The notes under the pieces: generated by a model
The model's input: the letters and a program-made list of their open reading frames with translations, nothing else
The model's database searches: none
What the model was told of the DNA's origin: nothing
Source: Pempheris klunzingeri
Taxonomy: Eukaryota; Chordata; Actinopteri; Acropomatiformes; Pempheridae
Direction: 5' to 3'
DNA: 64,000 nt
Assembly: GCF_042242105.1 (NCBI RefSeq)
Contig: NC_092029.1
Location: 9,053,885-9,117,884, forward strand
Shown: positions 1 through 13,450 of the stretch, one piece after another
Position numbering within the stretch: position 1 is the stretch's first letter
How the letters are laid out: the number at the start of each line of letters is the position of its first letter
Made by a program: the position numbers and the translations under genes

Positions 1-1183
1 GTGGGCTTTGATTAAGTTTTATTAAGTCAGGCATCATTTACACAGATAGTAATCATGTAATAAGCAGCTTGGCAAAATCATTACCGTAATTTATGGATTC
101 ATATATGTATTTTCAAACCACATACAGAAGAGAGCTTGTGATATTTCTTTTCCCTAAAACCTTTTTTTTTTTCTCATCTGTCTCCCAACACCACGACCTC
201 CACCTCTCCATCGCCACGTCCCTTCATTCATGCATCCATCCATCGCCAGCCGTTTGTGATATCCCACATATGCAAAGCTGCTGTCTATTACACTGCTTTG
301 TTTTCAAAGAAGGAGATTGCTTAAGCAAACCTAGGGAAATAGGCAGTCCAGCAAACATCATCTGCATCATCGTCGCCAACGCAAACGCGGTCGGCTTTCT
401 GTCCTGTATTTGTTTCTGCTACTTTACCTCTCTCTATTGTCTTTTTGTGTCTCTCATCACACTCGCTTTGTCAAACACTGCAGCCTACAACAACTGACAG
501 CTTTTTTTTACTGTTAGGAAAATGTTGAGAGAAAACCTCTATTCAATGAGACAAGAATTTTGCAATGCAGTAACTAATTTTGGGGCATTTTGCATGGAAA
601 GCATATCCAAAAATCACTAAAACCAACCAGACTATAAAGAATGGTTTCAATGGCAGCGTGCTTTCTGTTGATAATGGTAAATAGACATATCTTCTGTCTT
701 GGTACTTTCTATGAATACCTCCATTATAACTGCTTGAAATAAATCTTCCTCTAGGCCTGCTCATTAAAGTGTGCATCACTACTTTATTATTGGATTGAAG
801 ATGTGACCACAACAGACTCTCTGTCACCGCGCCGAGGAGAAAAAAGCCTCTGAGACCAGCTGAGGCGTACAGTAGGCTCACAGGCATGTGATCTGCGCCT
901 ACACACACATCCTGAAAACACACGCACGCACATGGTGGCGTCCGGCGTTCATGTGTGGATGTAAAAATAAAAATCATAGACAGGCTATCACTTCTCTACA
1001 TACTCTTCAGCTTCATGTGATCAGGAACATGTTCAAGCACCCTGCACACACACTTACAGACACATTTTAAAGCAAGTGTCTTCATAAACACCCCAACACA
1101 TACTTTCATGCAACTGTTTGTCGCCAGGCCAACTTTAAAAAGCCCTGCGCTGTCTCCCTTTCTGTCGTGCACATCCACGTGCA

Positions 1184-1184
<1 letters not shown>

Positions 1185-1240
<56 letters not shown>
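1185..1240. repeat. (AC)28 microsatellite
   Basis: An uninterrupted AC dinucleotide tract, typical of fish intergenic DNA. Confidence 0.97.
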
Positions 1241-1245
<5 letters not shown>

Positions 1246-2217
1246 AAGTTTCCTGCATCTCTCCCACTCTAATCTTGGCTTGGTGAGGCGGATGTCCAAG
1301 CCACTGTGTTTCCTGCCATGTAAATCAGTGTTTTGTCGGCCACAAGTCATTTGTTAGGCAAAAAGTCTGGCTGCGTTTAACCACCCTCAGAGTAAACCAT
1401 GGGCACGCGCTATTGATCCCTCTACAAACCCACAAAAATATTCACAACAGTACGAGACAGACTGAAAACAAGTTAAGATAACAAAAGAACCAACAGTAGA
1501 CGTCTCTATAAGACAACCAAGCAACTGTTTCTACATAATCGTTTCACATCTGCCTGCTTAAGTGGGGCTGGGGATGGAACTGCAGTACCTTTTTGGCTCA
1601 TTTCTTACTGCAAATTTAAACATTTGAGGCACTTTGGCTAAATGAAAAAAGTAGTTTTACAGAAAAACCTGTTAACATCCCTGTAGATAAAGGATCCAAA
1701 AGATATCTTTTAAGCAGAAGTGCTGAAGACAGGTAGCACCAGCAGTATTGAAACATTTCCAGCAGCTCTAGTCTTAAGCCCCTAAATTTTACCTTAATAA
1801 CCAATGAATGGGGTGCCATTTTAACTCCCCCCCCCTTCCCCCTTGCCATCTCTCACCTCTCCAATCCACTTTGAGGACCATAAAAACAGTTCAGTGAAAA
1901 GATTTCAGTTTCCTTTTAAAGTGACTCCCTGGTTTACTTATTGGCTATCCATCACAGGCGTCCATATTGCTGTGTCAAGTCTCTGACAGGTACAGAGTGA
2001 GATATTCTTTGCGCTCCCCCATTATAATGCATCACGGGGAGGGAGGAGAGGAGGAGGAGGAGGGTGCTGGTGTTTTGCCTTCATAATGAAATGACATTAG
2101 AGTGGGGTGATCAGATGTGATGTAATATTCACTCTGACAGATTACTAATCTACATCTCCACATAAAAGCCCATCAAAAGATGGTTGGTGCAGCATGTAGC
2201 AGGGATAAATCAGAGAG

Positions 2218-2220
<3 letters not shown>

Positions 2221-2296
<76 letters not shown>
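2221..2296. repeat. (GT)38 microsatellite
   Basis: An uninterrupted 76-base GT tract. Apparent open frames through it on either strand are repeat artefacts. Confidence 0.97.
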
Positions 2297-2297
<1 letters not shown>

Positions 2298-2419
2298 TTG
2301 ATGGGTATTCAAAGTTATCATACCTCACCCCTTTGTTTACCAGTGTCCAAAACAACTCTAACTGCACCTTGGCAACAAAGGCCAAAATGCAGTGTGAAAC
2401 GACACTGAGACATAAAGAG

Positions 2420-2473
2420 AGAAGAAGAAGAAGCAGAAGAAGAAGGAGAAGAAGAAGAAAAAGAAGAAGAAGA
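2420..2473. repeat. GAA-rich purine tract
   Basis: An imperfect (GAA)n array of about 54 bases, all purine on the plus strand apart from a single C. Confidence 0.9.
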
Positions 2474-2639
2474 TAGGCGGGCAGACAGATAGAGGGGAGT
2501 GTGAAAAAGCTGGGATGAGACTGAAAGAAAGGGGCAGTACTGTGGCTCATTAACCTGGAGGTGTTGAAAGAAAAGAGAGACGGCAACACTCACTTTCAAA
2601 TGAGCAGAGTCATAACGCAGACAATGACCCAACGGATGA

Positions 2640-2664
2640 GGGAGGGAGGGAGGGAGGGAGGGAG
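2640..2664. repeat. (GGGA)6 tetranucleotide repeat
   Basis: A short perfect GGGA/GGAG repeat within a purine-rich stretch. Confidence 0.9.
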
Positions 2665-3639
2665 AGGACAGAACAGGGAAACAAGGAAAAACAGAAAATA
2701 AGAGGAACTGACCGAGATATATCGAGAAATTGGAGTAAATCTACAGGCTTCAGAGAAGTGAAAATCTCACCGCAGTATCACACAAAAACACAAATACTTT
2801 TGAGGTCCTGTTGAGTAACCTTTCAGCTCTAACCCCAACCCCAAGGAGCAGCTATTTAGGTCAGTGGGGTCTCAGTAGTGTTTTTTTACTAATGAGCCAG
2901 TAGGAGATGAGCAGGGATCAGTGGCACCCCCAGCCAGCCGTAAGAGCCTTAGTCAGGCTTTGGACGAAGTTGTTAGCTGGGAGATGAGGTGCCTGTGGCT
3001 GCTGCTCTGACCCAGAGGCTCTGGATACAAGGATAGCGTGCCATGCGGGATCATCTGTGGCCATCGCTGCCTTTTCTGCCTTTCTTTATTGGGCTGCTTC
3101 TGTCACATGCAATAAGTCAACCTGTACATCCACATGTCTTGTGCCTCGATGTCTCTCTGGTCTCTGTCCGTCTGTCTCTGAATCGTCTGTATCTCTCTCT
3201 GCTGGGGAAAGTCAATTTCAGCCCCAAAATGCTTGATGAGAGGAGTTCTCAGTGCCTAGTGATTATACCACAGCTGATAAACGGCAGCAGTGATGATAAT
3301 GAACGTGATTTTTTATGATTACAGAGAAGGAAAGGCAATCAAACAGCAGTCTCTGGGTAATCAAACAGCTGCTTCGCACATCTTTTCACAGGGCTTCATT
3401 TGCTTTGTTCGTGTCGGTGTTTCTGCCGGGGGAAGATTTTCACCAGCTTTGGACGATCCAGGCTGTTCTCAAACTGGTCTTGCCCACTTAGCCTCACTAT
3501 CAACAAACAAACAGTCTGAATGACAGCTGTAAGCAAAGAAAAGAGACCTTTTCATCTAAACTTCCCCAAAGCACAGAGAAGAAACTTTTTAAACACTAAT
3601 TTACGTAAATCCTTTTCGATTAGCCTACACCTCAATGGA

Positions 3640-3945
3640 GCAGTCAATTACCTCATTAATCGATTAACAGAAGATTGTTCAAAACTATTTCGAACATTCA
3701 TTGAATGTTTTTAATAGTTTAAGCAAAAATGCTCATTCTCTACATTTTTATATTAAGCTGTGAGGATTTTCTGCTTTTTTATATCATCGTGTACTGAATT
3801 TCTTTGAGTTTTTGGGCTGTTAGACAAAAACAGGACATTTTAAGACGCCATCTTGGGCTTAAGGAAAGTGTGATGAGCAGTATTTTCTGGCATTGTATAG
3901 ACTTTATAATTAATTGATTAATCAAACGACTAGAAAAGGGTGAAG
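3640..3945. mobile_element. Degraded interspersed repeat with TTAATCGATTAA-type ends
   Basis: The segment starts near an attaatcgattaac motif and ends near ttaattgattaatc. Between them is the word order gtgaggattttctgc, then gggctgtta, then gccatcttgggct, which I recognise as a common non-autonomous repeat of teleost genomes. No protein is encoded. The class is not certain from sequence alone, and a smaller piece of a similar repeat lies at about 5440-5560. Confidence 0.5.
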
Positions 3946-4962
3946 GCCTGTTTATACCAGCTTAATTCAAAAGAAGATACATGGCAACGATGAGGGTCAT
4001 TTTAAATGTTCACGTGGAATATGTGGAATCCTCTAAAAGAAACAATGGGATTGAAATTGTAACGAGTAGATGAGCCGATATCAAAAATACAGGTAGAAGT
4101 CAACAATTTTTCTTGAAGGTAGAAGGAATAGTGATGATGGTTAAGCACAGCAGTCGAAAGCGTACTTGATTCTGATTCTCACACACCAACTCTCTTAATG
4201 TGCCGAGTGGCTTTCCCTCAAGTGCACGGACGTGTTATGAATGAAAGTGATTCTCTAAAATACTCAGATCAGCCTGGAAATCACAGGCACACAGTACATG
4301 ACGCCTGTAGAGCACAAACAGACAAACAGCAAATATGTGTGAGCATAAACAGGCACTTCTGAGTCATAAAACACACACACAACGTCCCACAAATGAAATC
4401 TAGAGGCAGTAAGTCATTACTACTGCTGCAACTCTTTGACACACATTTTTTGTCAGTTTGCTGTTACACCTGTACTGATTTTGAGGTACTTACTCTGTGT
4501 CAGAGTGGTAGGTGAAACACTCTGGGAGGTAGAGGTCGACTAAATCCATGTGCACTCTGCAACCATGCTCCGAAGAGTAGAAAAAATGATTGAGTCTGGG
4601 GACCTCAGTTCCTCAGTCTGCCTCTCCTTCTCTTTCTCTTTTTTTTTCTCCCTCTTCTCTGCAGGTTTTAGAAACTGTATCTGTTTGTCACTTTCTCTTT
4701 ATTCTGCCTCCAAACTTTGCATCCATCTACTGCCCTCTCGTCTGCTGGATCACACTCTCAGCTCCTCTCATTGTCCCTGCGTCTGTCTTCCTGTCACTTG
4801 CACTTCTCACCAACAGGCCCTGGCCGCTGGCTGCCTTTGAAGTCCTGACTGTTGTGACTAGCTGGCTGTGTGTGACAAGGGTCTCCAAGCAAAGCCGGCC
4901 CTCATGAATACTCAGCCGCACCATTTGAATGGCCTTCCCCCAGAACGCTGAGCCGGCAGCTG

Positions 4963-4984
4963 ATTGGCTGTCCTCTGAGCCAAT
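4963..4984. promoter_or_regulatory. Inverted pair of CCAAT boxes
   Basis: ATTGGCT and AGCCAAT form a perfect 7-base inverted repeat with an 8-base spacer. Each arm contains a CCAAT core, the NF-Y recognition sequence. No nearby exon is visible, so a promoter role is only a possibility. Confidence 0.25.
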
Positions 4985-7900
4985 GAGAGCTGGCCTCTCA
5001 CTGGATCAGGTGGATGAGACAGCAGAGGATGTTTTCACTGCTTTTAGGTCTTAGAAAGAACTTCATATGGAAAATGTGGAGGGTGAATTCACTCAATTAA
5101 CAACAGGAGATTTCATTTTTTGTCATAGTAGTTAAGAAAAACTTAATAATTCCCTCTATCTTTATGTGAATTAATCAAAGGAAAATGTTTAAACCTGTGC
5201 ACATGTACTGGCCAAAAACACATCCACCTCTGAATTTAGACAATTTAGATAGATTTTTTTGTAGTATAATTATCTATGGAAGGAAACAATGATTCTACTG
5301 TGCTTCTAGTGGTGAAATCAGATCTAATACTAAGTTGATTAACAGATGAAGAGAACCACACAATGTATCTATATGAATTAATTATAAGCAACAGTCTGGT
5401 TTAGATGTGAAAATATGCTGTTTCATTTCATTTTAAATTGATATTTTTAATTGGTTAGACAAAACAGGCATTACCTTGGTCATTTTTCACAAGTTTTTTG
5501 ACATTTTATTTACTAAGTAATTCATCAATTGATTGAAAATGAAATCAATATAATCGCCCTTTTAAAGAAATCAGTTGTAGCATGGCAAGTTGATGCCATG
5601 TGTACAATAAATTCAGCATCTTCCCACAAAGATATGAATAAACACATGGAGATCCACACACAAAAAACACTGATGCACATTGGGATGTGACCAAGCCTTA
5701 ACTGACTTAGTGCAAGTACAGGACTTTGATCTAATCAGCTATGGCCGTGTGCCTAATGTGATGCTTTTCGCCTTTCGCTGACCACACACACGTGCACGCA
5801 CAATGAGAAACACGGTAAGTAGTGCTTGGCACACAAAAAAGGTTGCAAAAAGATATAATGTGGCAGACAGAAACAACGCAGCAAAATGTACAAATAGAAT
5901 CCAAGACTTTAAAACTTGCCATTATACAAGTTGTTGGTGCAGAACTTCATACATCGGTTTTTGTATCGGTGACTAATCTGTAATATGACTCCAATTTGAT
6001 CACATGAAGTGCTACTTTAACTTGATTTGTTTCAGAGAGTTCAGTAAATATAACCTTTATAAAATACTAGCTGATTAGCTGAATTAGCAATAAATCCACC
6101 GATGAATATTACCATTTCTCCAGCGAGCGTGAGTGAGACCTCTGGGTTAGATAAGCCTCGTGTTGTGACTCCATCCCAATCCACTTAAAAGACTGATCCA
6201 CACGTGAGTTCATGTAAAAAAAAATCCCACTTTATACAGACACAAAAACACCCAGTTGTCTGTTAATGTACAATCACAAGAACATCCAGTTCACTGCTAA
6301 AGTTTTTAATCAATTCAAGACCGACAAATCCCACCCTGGGCTTTCAAAGGAACAGCATATGGGCAAATGTTTTATCAAGTTCTCCTGTCCAACTTTGAGG
6401 TTAAACACAGAAAAAGTCTCTGAAAATGCACCTTGTGTTTCGTAGCACATGGTGATAGAAAAACAAGAATATTTCCAGCCCGTGAAATGAAATGATACAG
6501 TAGCATCAAAAATGCACAGAGGTCAAAGGGAGTTTGGTAATTGCAAATCTCAAAATTTCTTGTCAGTCTCTGCCTGCCCCTTCCCCTCCTTTTCGTCGAC
6601 TTGACGCTGTGCTCGTGCTCTGAGCTGACCCCCGCCGAACCAATATCCACAGGAATGAAATCACCTGCACTAATCTGTTGCTCAGATAAAGGCCAGACAG
6701 CAGACTGCATGGAGTGGGCCTTATCTCATTATACACCACATGAAACAGCTCGCCATCAGAAATACACACTGCATTAAAGCAGCCACGCACACACACAGAC
6801 GCAACATGTGCAAACAAACACATGAACGCAAGCAAATGCGAGCACAAAAGAAAGAGTACATATAAAAACCCGTAAGAGATAAAGAGAGTGTGACTTCTAA
6901 TGGTAGATAATTTTATCTCAACCATAAAATACAAAAAGCCAGACACTGAGTGCTACTATCGTATCAAATCTCCTAAAGTTAATGTATCACATAAAACATT
7001 ATCTACACTGAGAAATTATCTTTTATAAACCATTTAGGAAACTGAATGTTGACGTTGAGGCAAAGTGGCTCTTATCTCTCAGTGGCTTTTAGTTTGGCAG
7101 CTGCCATCAATGGATTCCTTATTTGCTCAAACAGTTTTTTCACATATTCATACAGAAGTCAGGTACAGGCTGAAATTAAAACAGAGATTAATAGTTTTAT
7201 CTATAGTTGATATTTTCCTTGGCACCAGCTGGGCGGTTGTGAGACGCACCACAACAATAGTAAGGCACACTTGAGTCAAGCCAAGGTGGCGTCAAGTGAA
7301 GCACTTGAACACTCCTGAGATGTTTATTTTTTCTGATAATTTGCTTATTACTGTGTAGTACAAAAGGTTTTTGTTTCGCTTTGCAGCCGCTCTCTGTCTC
7401 AGCTTGATGTGGTTTGAGGTATATAAATACAAAGGTCACAGACTGACAAGAAGTCGAACTTATTAAAATTAATATGTTAGTTGAACAGTTATCATCCAAC
7501 AGGTACAGAATACATTTAGATTAGGGCTGAATAAAGTATTATCTACATGTCAAATAATCATAATAATCATAATTCTGGAAAAAATTATTTCCTTCGGGAG
7601 AGCTAGACCAATAAACGGCAGACACATTGGAATTGATGTATGAGTCAAGTAACAAAAACTTGCAGATGCGTTTGAGATCATTTAAAAACAGTGTTACTTT
7701 TAAATAGTTTGTCCACCAAAGGAAACCATTTAATTCACTTTTAAATTGCATAATCTCTCATTCAGTACATATTGCGGTCACAATACTTAAAAAATATATA
7801 ATGACTGGATAGATGGTTATCAAAAGTGACCTGTTATTTTATCAAAATTAATATTTTATTATTTTATTATGTATCATATCATAATCTGTATCAGCCTATG

Positions 7901-8307
7901 AAGAAGTTATGGAGTAACCGAAACCTCCTGCTGGATGTCAAACATGTATTTAGTTGAAAAAAGAAAAAGGGGAAAAGGGGGCAGCTTGTACAGATGAAAT
8001 AAAAACCTGATTTAGAAACAAACAAAAATGACAAACCCACAGAAGACAAGTAAACTGAACAAGTAGGAAGAAAATGAGGAAAATGCAGAAATGACAGCAC
8101 ATGAAACTGAACACGCCCGGCTGCAGTTAAACATCAACAAATATTTTTACACTGCTGAGGCAGAACTGAAGACTGAGGTTCAATAGCTGCTCCGGAGGGA
8201 CGCTGCCTGTAACAGAGCACCCAGCTGCCAGCTATTGACCCCACACACCAGATGCATCTCGTTTTCTCTGAAGAAAAAGAAAAGTCCGAGTGAAGCAGAC
8301 ACCCTCA

Positions 8308-8408
<101 letters not shown>

Positions 8409-8518
8409 ACCCCTTTCTCCTCATCCCTAAACTCAAAGCCACAAAATTTCAGCCTCCAGGGACAGCTGTCCGATTGACTTCCAGAACTGGACAGTCACTC
8501 TGCAACTCCAACCCCCAC

Positions 8519-8550
<32 letters not shown>

Positions 8551-8559
8551 CACACACAC
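8519..8559. repeat. (CA)n microsatellite, imperfect
   Basis: A CA tract with one interruption (cacaaacaca). Confidence 0.9.
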
Positions 8560-9409
8560 TAGCATCAGCCCTCAGATCTAGTGAGTGTAATCTGCTTAGT
8601 TTATGCCTGACTCACAGCCATCCATCAATTAATGAGACAGAGGGAGAGACTATTGACACTGTGTGCAAACACCATTGTCTCACTGCACCGACACACTACC
8701 TCTCAGACACTTAAATGGGCTACAAAAGGAGGGGTGAAGAGGGAAGTAAAAAGAGGAGAAGGGGATCAGGAAGAAAGGGGAGGAGAAAAAAAACATGAGA
8801 GAAATTGGGAGTGAAATATGATATAGAAATGGAAGGAAACAGCTTTGTTCTATTTGCATGCATTACAGGTTGGTGTCTTTAAATAGAAGAAGGGAAATGA
8901 TACATAAAATGATGGACTGACTGACAGATGAGCACTTGGAATAGGATCATTGTATTGATCTCTAGCACCCTGTACCGGGATCAGAGGTCTCACACACAGA
9001 GACGCACACACGTCCATGCCAGAAAGCCTCTGGGAGAAGCTTAAAGCAACGTAACCACAGAAATGTCACTTAGAGCTGCTGCGACCTGCTGCTGCTCTCC
9101 TCGGAGGGTCAATGGTCTCCAAATGGTGTTCACTTATCTGGGGATGGTCCCACTGTGGAGGAGGTGAGGCAGTGCTGGGACACATATATGCACAGGAAGG
9201 ATTTCATCAGGTCTAATTTAGACTAATCATTTTAGGAATATTTGAGATTACACAGAAAAACTGTAAAATTGCAGGCTAATACAATTGGTTTACATTCCTT
9301 GATGACTTGGCTGGATTGCCCCCTAGTGGACAGATTTCTTTGATATTCACAGCAGCTTTTATCAATGCAGGATATTGCCCTGAACTGACAATAAGCTTGT
9401 TAAGATGCT

Positions 9410-9533
9410 TTTACTGTAAAAACTCATGTACTCTTTCCCTTGTAAGTCAAACTGCTGGAAAAGGAGATCTTGTATGTCAATGGGACCTTCCCGGGCAAAT
9501 AAATAAAATAAGATAAAATAAAATAAAAGCTGT
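9410..9533 (+). mobile_element. Probable LINE 3' tail fragment
   Basis: A stretch reading roughly ggaaaaggagatcttg, then tcaatgggaccttcccgggc, ends in an AAATAAAATAA-type A-rich repeat. This is the layout of 3' ends of fish non-LTR retrotransposons that finish in short A/T-rich tandem units. No reverse transcriptase frame remains. The family is not assigned. Confidence 0.45.
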
Positions 9534-10157
9534 AATTTAAAAGTCTAGTGGATCTCTAATCTGACAGCAGTTCACCCTGATTATGGAGCGTGCTCATACT
9601 CGAGTACATTTCATGGTCCCCCCCCCCCTGCTGTCTTCTGGCAGGTGCTCATCTGGAGCTTCTTTGAGTGATTATGTAACCAAGCCTCTCCTAACAACAT
9701 AATGTGGATTACCACAGCATAGCCCCTCCATAATATCAACAATCCCTATTGGATTAACTGGTGAACTTCTGGTCTCAAACTCACATTAACCTCAGTTCAC
9801 ACAGCTCAAGTCTCTCAAGTGTGTTTTCAAACAGGAAGCAACAAAATGAGGGACATCTCTTGTGTGCGTGCCCTTGAGCCTAGTTTCCAGGTCTTGGTGG
9901 TACAGAGGTTGTTTGTGGTCCAGGTCCAGTCAGTGCTTGGTGCCACATGAGGGAGTTGTTCAACACCTGCTCCAATCCATATTTTTCAAATATGTGTTTG
10001 GGGTTTTTTGCACTATGTTGTCGTTCTGGTTCTTGATAATGTAACATTGCAATTGTTTCAACTCTATACATACGGAAATGTTCTTATCTAAAGGAAAGGA
10101 TAGGGAACATCATATATTGTATAGAATTTAAAGCCGCTTGAGGCACATTTATGATTG

Positions 10158-10725
10158 CAGTGGTGGAGGGCAGCTAAATATGGTATAGCATAGTATAGTA
10201 TATACTCAGGTACTGTACTTTTTTGAGAAGCTTGTACTTACTCCATTACATTTCAGAGGGAAATGTTGCACTTTTAAATTACTCCACTAATCATATCTGG
10301 CAGCTGCAGATATTACTTTGCTTATGAAGATGTTACATACAAAACATGTAATAAAATAAAAAGTCATGTATTGTTTAGCAGGTATAATATTCTATATGTT
10401 CACCATCTTTGTTGAGCATGTTAGCATGCTAACATTTGCTAATTGACACAGCATTTGTTTTATTTGTGCGGCAAAATGAATCATTCCACGACCCTCAGAA
10501 TTATCTTGTAAAACCACTGACCAAATCTACCAACTGTATATGAAATAATACAAATCAGCAACCAGATCCAGCAGTAAAATGCTGCTTACACATGCAGAAC
10601 AAACTACTGCTACTTCAAATCTGTACTTTTAGCTTTAATACTTCTGCACTAAGATTGTGAATGCAGGACTTTTACCTGTACTGGAGTATTTTTATGTTGT
10701 GGTACTTTTACTTCCTCTACCACTG
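10158..10725. mobile_element. Non-autonomous DNA transposon-like element, CAGTGGTGGA ends
   Basis: The left end is CAGTGGTGGA and the right end is TCTACCACTG, its reverse complement with one mismatch. The interior contains 'gtactgtacttttttgag', 'ctccattacatttcagag' and 'cttttacctgtactggagt', words typical of a very common teleost repeat. The CAGTGGT ends resemble hAT-type inverted repeats, but I could not define a clean 8-base target duplication. A segment at about 10393-10450 looks like a piece of another repeat (atgttagcatgctaacattt). Confidence 0.55.
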
Positions 10726-10807
10726 GTGATTTGGGATTTTGATCTTTATGAATAAAACTTCATTTGAACAAATGTCGTTCACACACGTTTTTTCACAAGA
10801 TCCCCCT

Positions 10808-10810
<3 letters not shown>

Positions 10811-10869
<59 letters not shown>
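10811..10869. repeat. (CA)29 microsatellite
   Basis: An uninterrupted CA tract of 59 bases. Confidence 0.97.
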
Positions 10870-10871
<2 letters not shown>

Positions 10872-12137
10872 GGTTCCCAGACCCAACAGTGCGGGCCCAA
10901 CACACAGAATCGTGGGAGTCAGCACCACCGACCGACTGCTGATGTCAGGAACTATTATACACACTTTCACATCACCGCACACACACACAGTCTATCTCAT
11001 CATATCACTTTTATCTCCACAGGTGGCAAATTTAGGCCTCTGGCTCAGTGTCAGCATGTCTACAATAAACAAATCAACACAGACACTAAAAGAGCTATCC
11101 TGTCATGTTAGTTTAAAGAAAAAGACTACCACAGCTTTCTACATCCACCTTCCAGCTTTCTTTCTTTCTTTCTCCCCGTCCACCCAGAGCCACCCCTCGA
11201 ATGTGGCCTAACACATTGTGTCAGCAGCTCCACAGGTGAGCCAGTCTCAGCTTACGACACCATCTCACACCACGGAGAGCTGCTGCCGATAATCGTCTGT
11301 CTTTCTCTGGTTCCTTCACCTCTTTTGTTCTAATCCTTTACGCTTTCCTTCCTGTCTATGACTCCCTCCTGTCCTTCCTCATCTGATCACACAGATGCAC
11401 CCAGAGGCACTGCTGGGATTTCCTTGCTCTCGGGCAAAATGTGACTCGGGGGCCCGTTGCCTCAGGACTCCGTCCTCCCACCCCCCACCCTCCTCCAGGC
11501 TTCGGGCTCTTCTTGGAGTAACCCCACAGCCAGTTAGCCTGTTCAGCACAGCCCAGTGATTCCTGGCCACGCCAAGGTACACCAGTCAAAATGTAATTTT
11601 CTGCAAGATTACACATGATAATGACTCGCTTTGGAGGGTCGCCATAAATGATGACTTCCAATTATAGATGCATAACTATCGATCTGTCAACAGAGACAGT
11701 GGCAGAGAGGAGAGGAGGGACAGAGCTGTAGAGATGTACAGTAATGTTATGTTTACTGACATCTTCCTTGATGACACACACACACACACACACAGTGGCC
11801 ACTGCTGCGGAAACACTGAATAGCTGAACAATTGCTGAACTGCTTACAAAGTACCACATAGGCTGAAAAGCAGGTATTGATGGGAGCCAATAAAAAGCTT
11901 CAGAGATGAGTTCACCTGGGAGCAGAGTAGACCTTCACCTGCTCGCTCACACACACACACACACACACACACACCCGCTGTATATATTGTACACATCCCA
12001 TTCAAACACCACACTGGACTGTTTCTAAGCAGACAAGGAACAAAAAAAAAACACATTGGTCCATTTGATGCGATTAAAAGAAGCCTGCGTCTACTTGCTC
12101 CCATTTGCTCGTCTTGCTGCTTTTGCTCAGTACTCAC

Positions 12138-12268
12138 TGTCAGGTTCATCCACTGGCTGGGATGGCTGGTCCTCCGCTCTACAGCTGCAGTCAGTCAGTC
12201 AGTCAGTCTCAAGGACAAACACTCCAGCTCTCCTCGCCTCCGGTCTCCGTAGCTCAGCGATGCAGCAG

Positions 12269-12312
<44 letters not shown>

Positions 12313-12543
12313 CACACTTCCAACACACACAAATACATAAACACACACACTCCTCTCTCTCTCTCTCCTCTCACTCTGATCCAGTGCTGAGTTTACCTAC
12401 CTACCTGCCTAGCTCGCTCACAGGGGAGTCCTGAGAGAGTGTGTGAGATGGAAAGTGTGTCTAAGAGAAAGGGTGGTGAGGGAGGGGGGACAGATTGTTG
12501 GGGGGGTGGGTGGGGTGGAGGACACAGCCAGCGTTCCCTTATA
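12138..12543 (-). promoter_or_regulatory. Candidate minus-strand promoter and non-coding first exon
   Basis: On the minus strand a TATAAG box (12543-12538) lies about 400 bases upstream of a strong splice donor, ACA|GTGAGTA, with the exon ending at 12138. The intervening sequence is GA/CT and CA rich, with a (GTCA)n array, as in many 5' UTRs. No coding frame is recognised. If gene order is as in mammals, an upstream exon of esrrg would point this way. This is a weak, pattern-based call. Confidence 0.25.
12275..12310. repeat. (CA)18 microsatellite
   Basis: A perfect CA tract; two shorter ones lie at about 11774-11794 and 11948-11974. Confidence 0.95.
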
Positions 12544-12652
12544 TGCAGAGGGAGGTGGCGAGTGGAGGGAAGGCTAGAGGACACACAGCGCTCCTGTATT
12601 CCCATAGATACAGAGGAGGGATTTCTATTGCAGCCTTGCAAAGCTGGGAGAG

Positions 12653-12659
<7 letters not shown>

Positions 12660-12684
<25 letters not shown>
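12660..12684. repeat. Poly(G) run of 25
   Basis: Twenty-five consecutive G residues. Such runs can form quadruplex structures and are also prone to length error in sequencing, so the exact count should not be trusted. Confidence 0.9.
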
Positions 12685-13339
12685 ACAGGGAGCATCATAT
12701 TTCAGTGATGTTGAGTCAGCATGAGAATGCGATGCATGTGTTGATAGAGTTGGAAATATTTAGAGGGCATGTTTGTAGGGGGAGTTATGGATTAAAGCTC
12801 TGGTCAGTCAAATGGGCTGCGAGTGTGTTTATGCAGGGGCCGTCTAGGAAACATCGACACTAGAAAGTTCTCCTGGTTGGAGCTCAGTCAGAGGATGACG
12901 GGCTCTGAGAGTGATGCACAGCCATGAACCGGCTTCATTTACACTGGACATCATATATATTTCAACAGGTTTGATTTTACAGTCAGATTTCAGCTTGATC
13001 AGTGAGCACAGGCTGGGAAAAACTCATTTCAAACAATAACAAAACGTCTCTGTTAGCAGATGTAAGAGCCCATGACGTCTTTTCAAAAACTTAGTAGCCA
13101 TGTGTCAAAATTTTTCCCGCCCCCAATTATTGTTGCGGCCAATGTAATTGGCTGATTTTCTTATAACAAGTTTATCAATATTGGTGTAAATGTTGCAGAA
13201 TATAAGAAAAGACATGTAAGGTTACTTAGAATGAGCCTTAATTTCTTAGACTGTCCGTCCTAGACAGTCACTGTTCATTTTTAAAATGTAAAATATACCA
13301 CTCAACACATTTCTTTAAAAAAAAAAAAAAAAAATTTGA

Positions 13340-13450
13340 TTTAAAGGAGTAGTTCAACATTTTTAAAATAAGCTTGTTCGTGTTCCTCCCAGCAGTCAGA
13401 AGAGTAGATTGATAACAGTCTGTAGCTGGATAATAACTACTACATTGTTT
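13340..13450. mobile_element. Fragment of a palindromic teleost MITE-like repeat
   Basis: The words 'aaaggagtagttcaacattt', 'aagcttgttcgtgttc' and 'gaagagtagattgataaca' match the left part of the fuller copy I describe at 59939-60377. The right part is missing. It follows a poly(A)-like run at 13316-13334. Confidence 0.45.

Noticed and set aside
93-497. A 134-codon open frame at the window start
   Set aside because: Cys/Ser/Leu-rich, no recognisable domain, AT-rich intergenic context and no plausible promoter or splice signals.
2173-2632. Several open frames encoding Cys-Val or Thr-His repeats
   Set aside because: They are translations of the (GT)n/(CA)n and GAA tracts. The same applies at 8180-8581, 10739-11111, 12056-12434 and 26601-27142.
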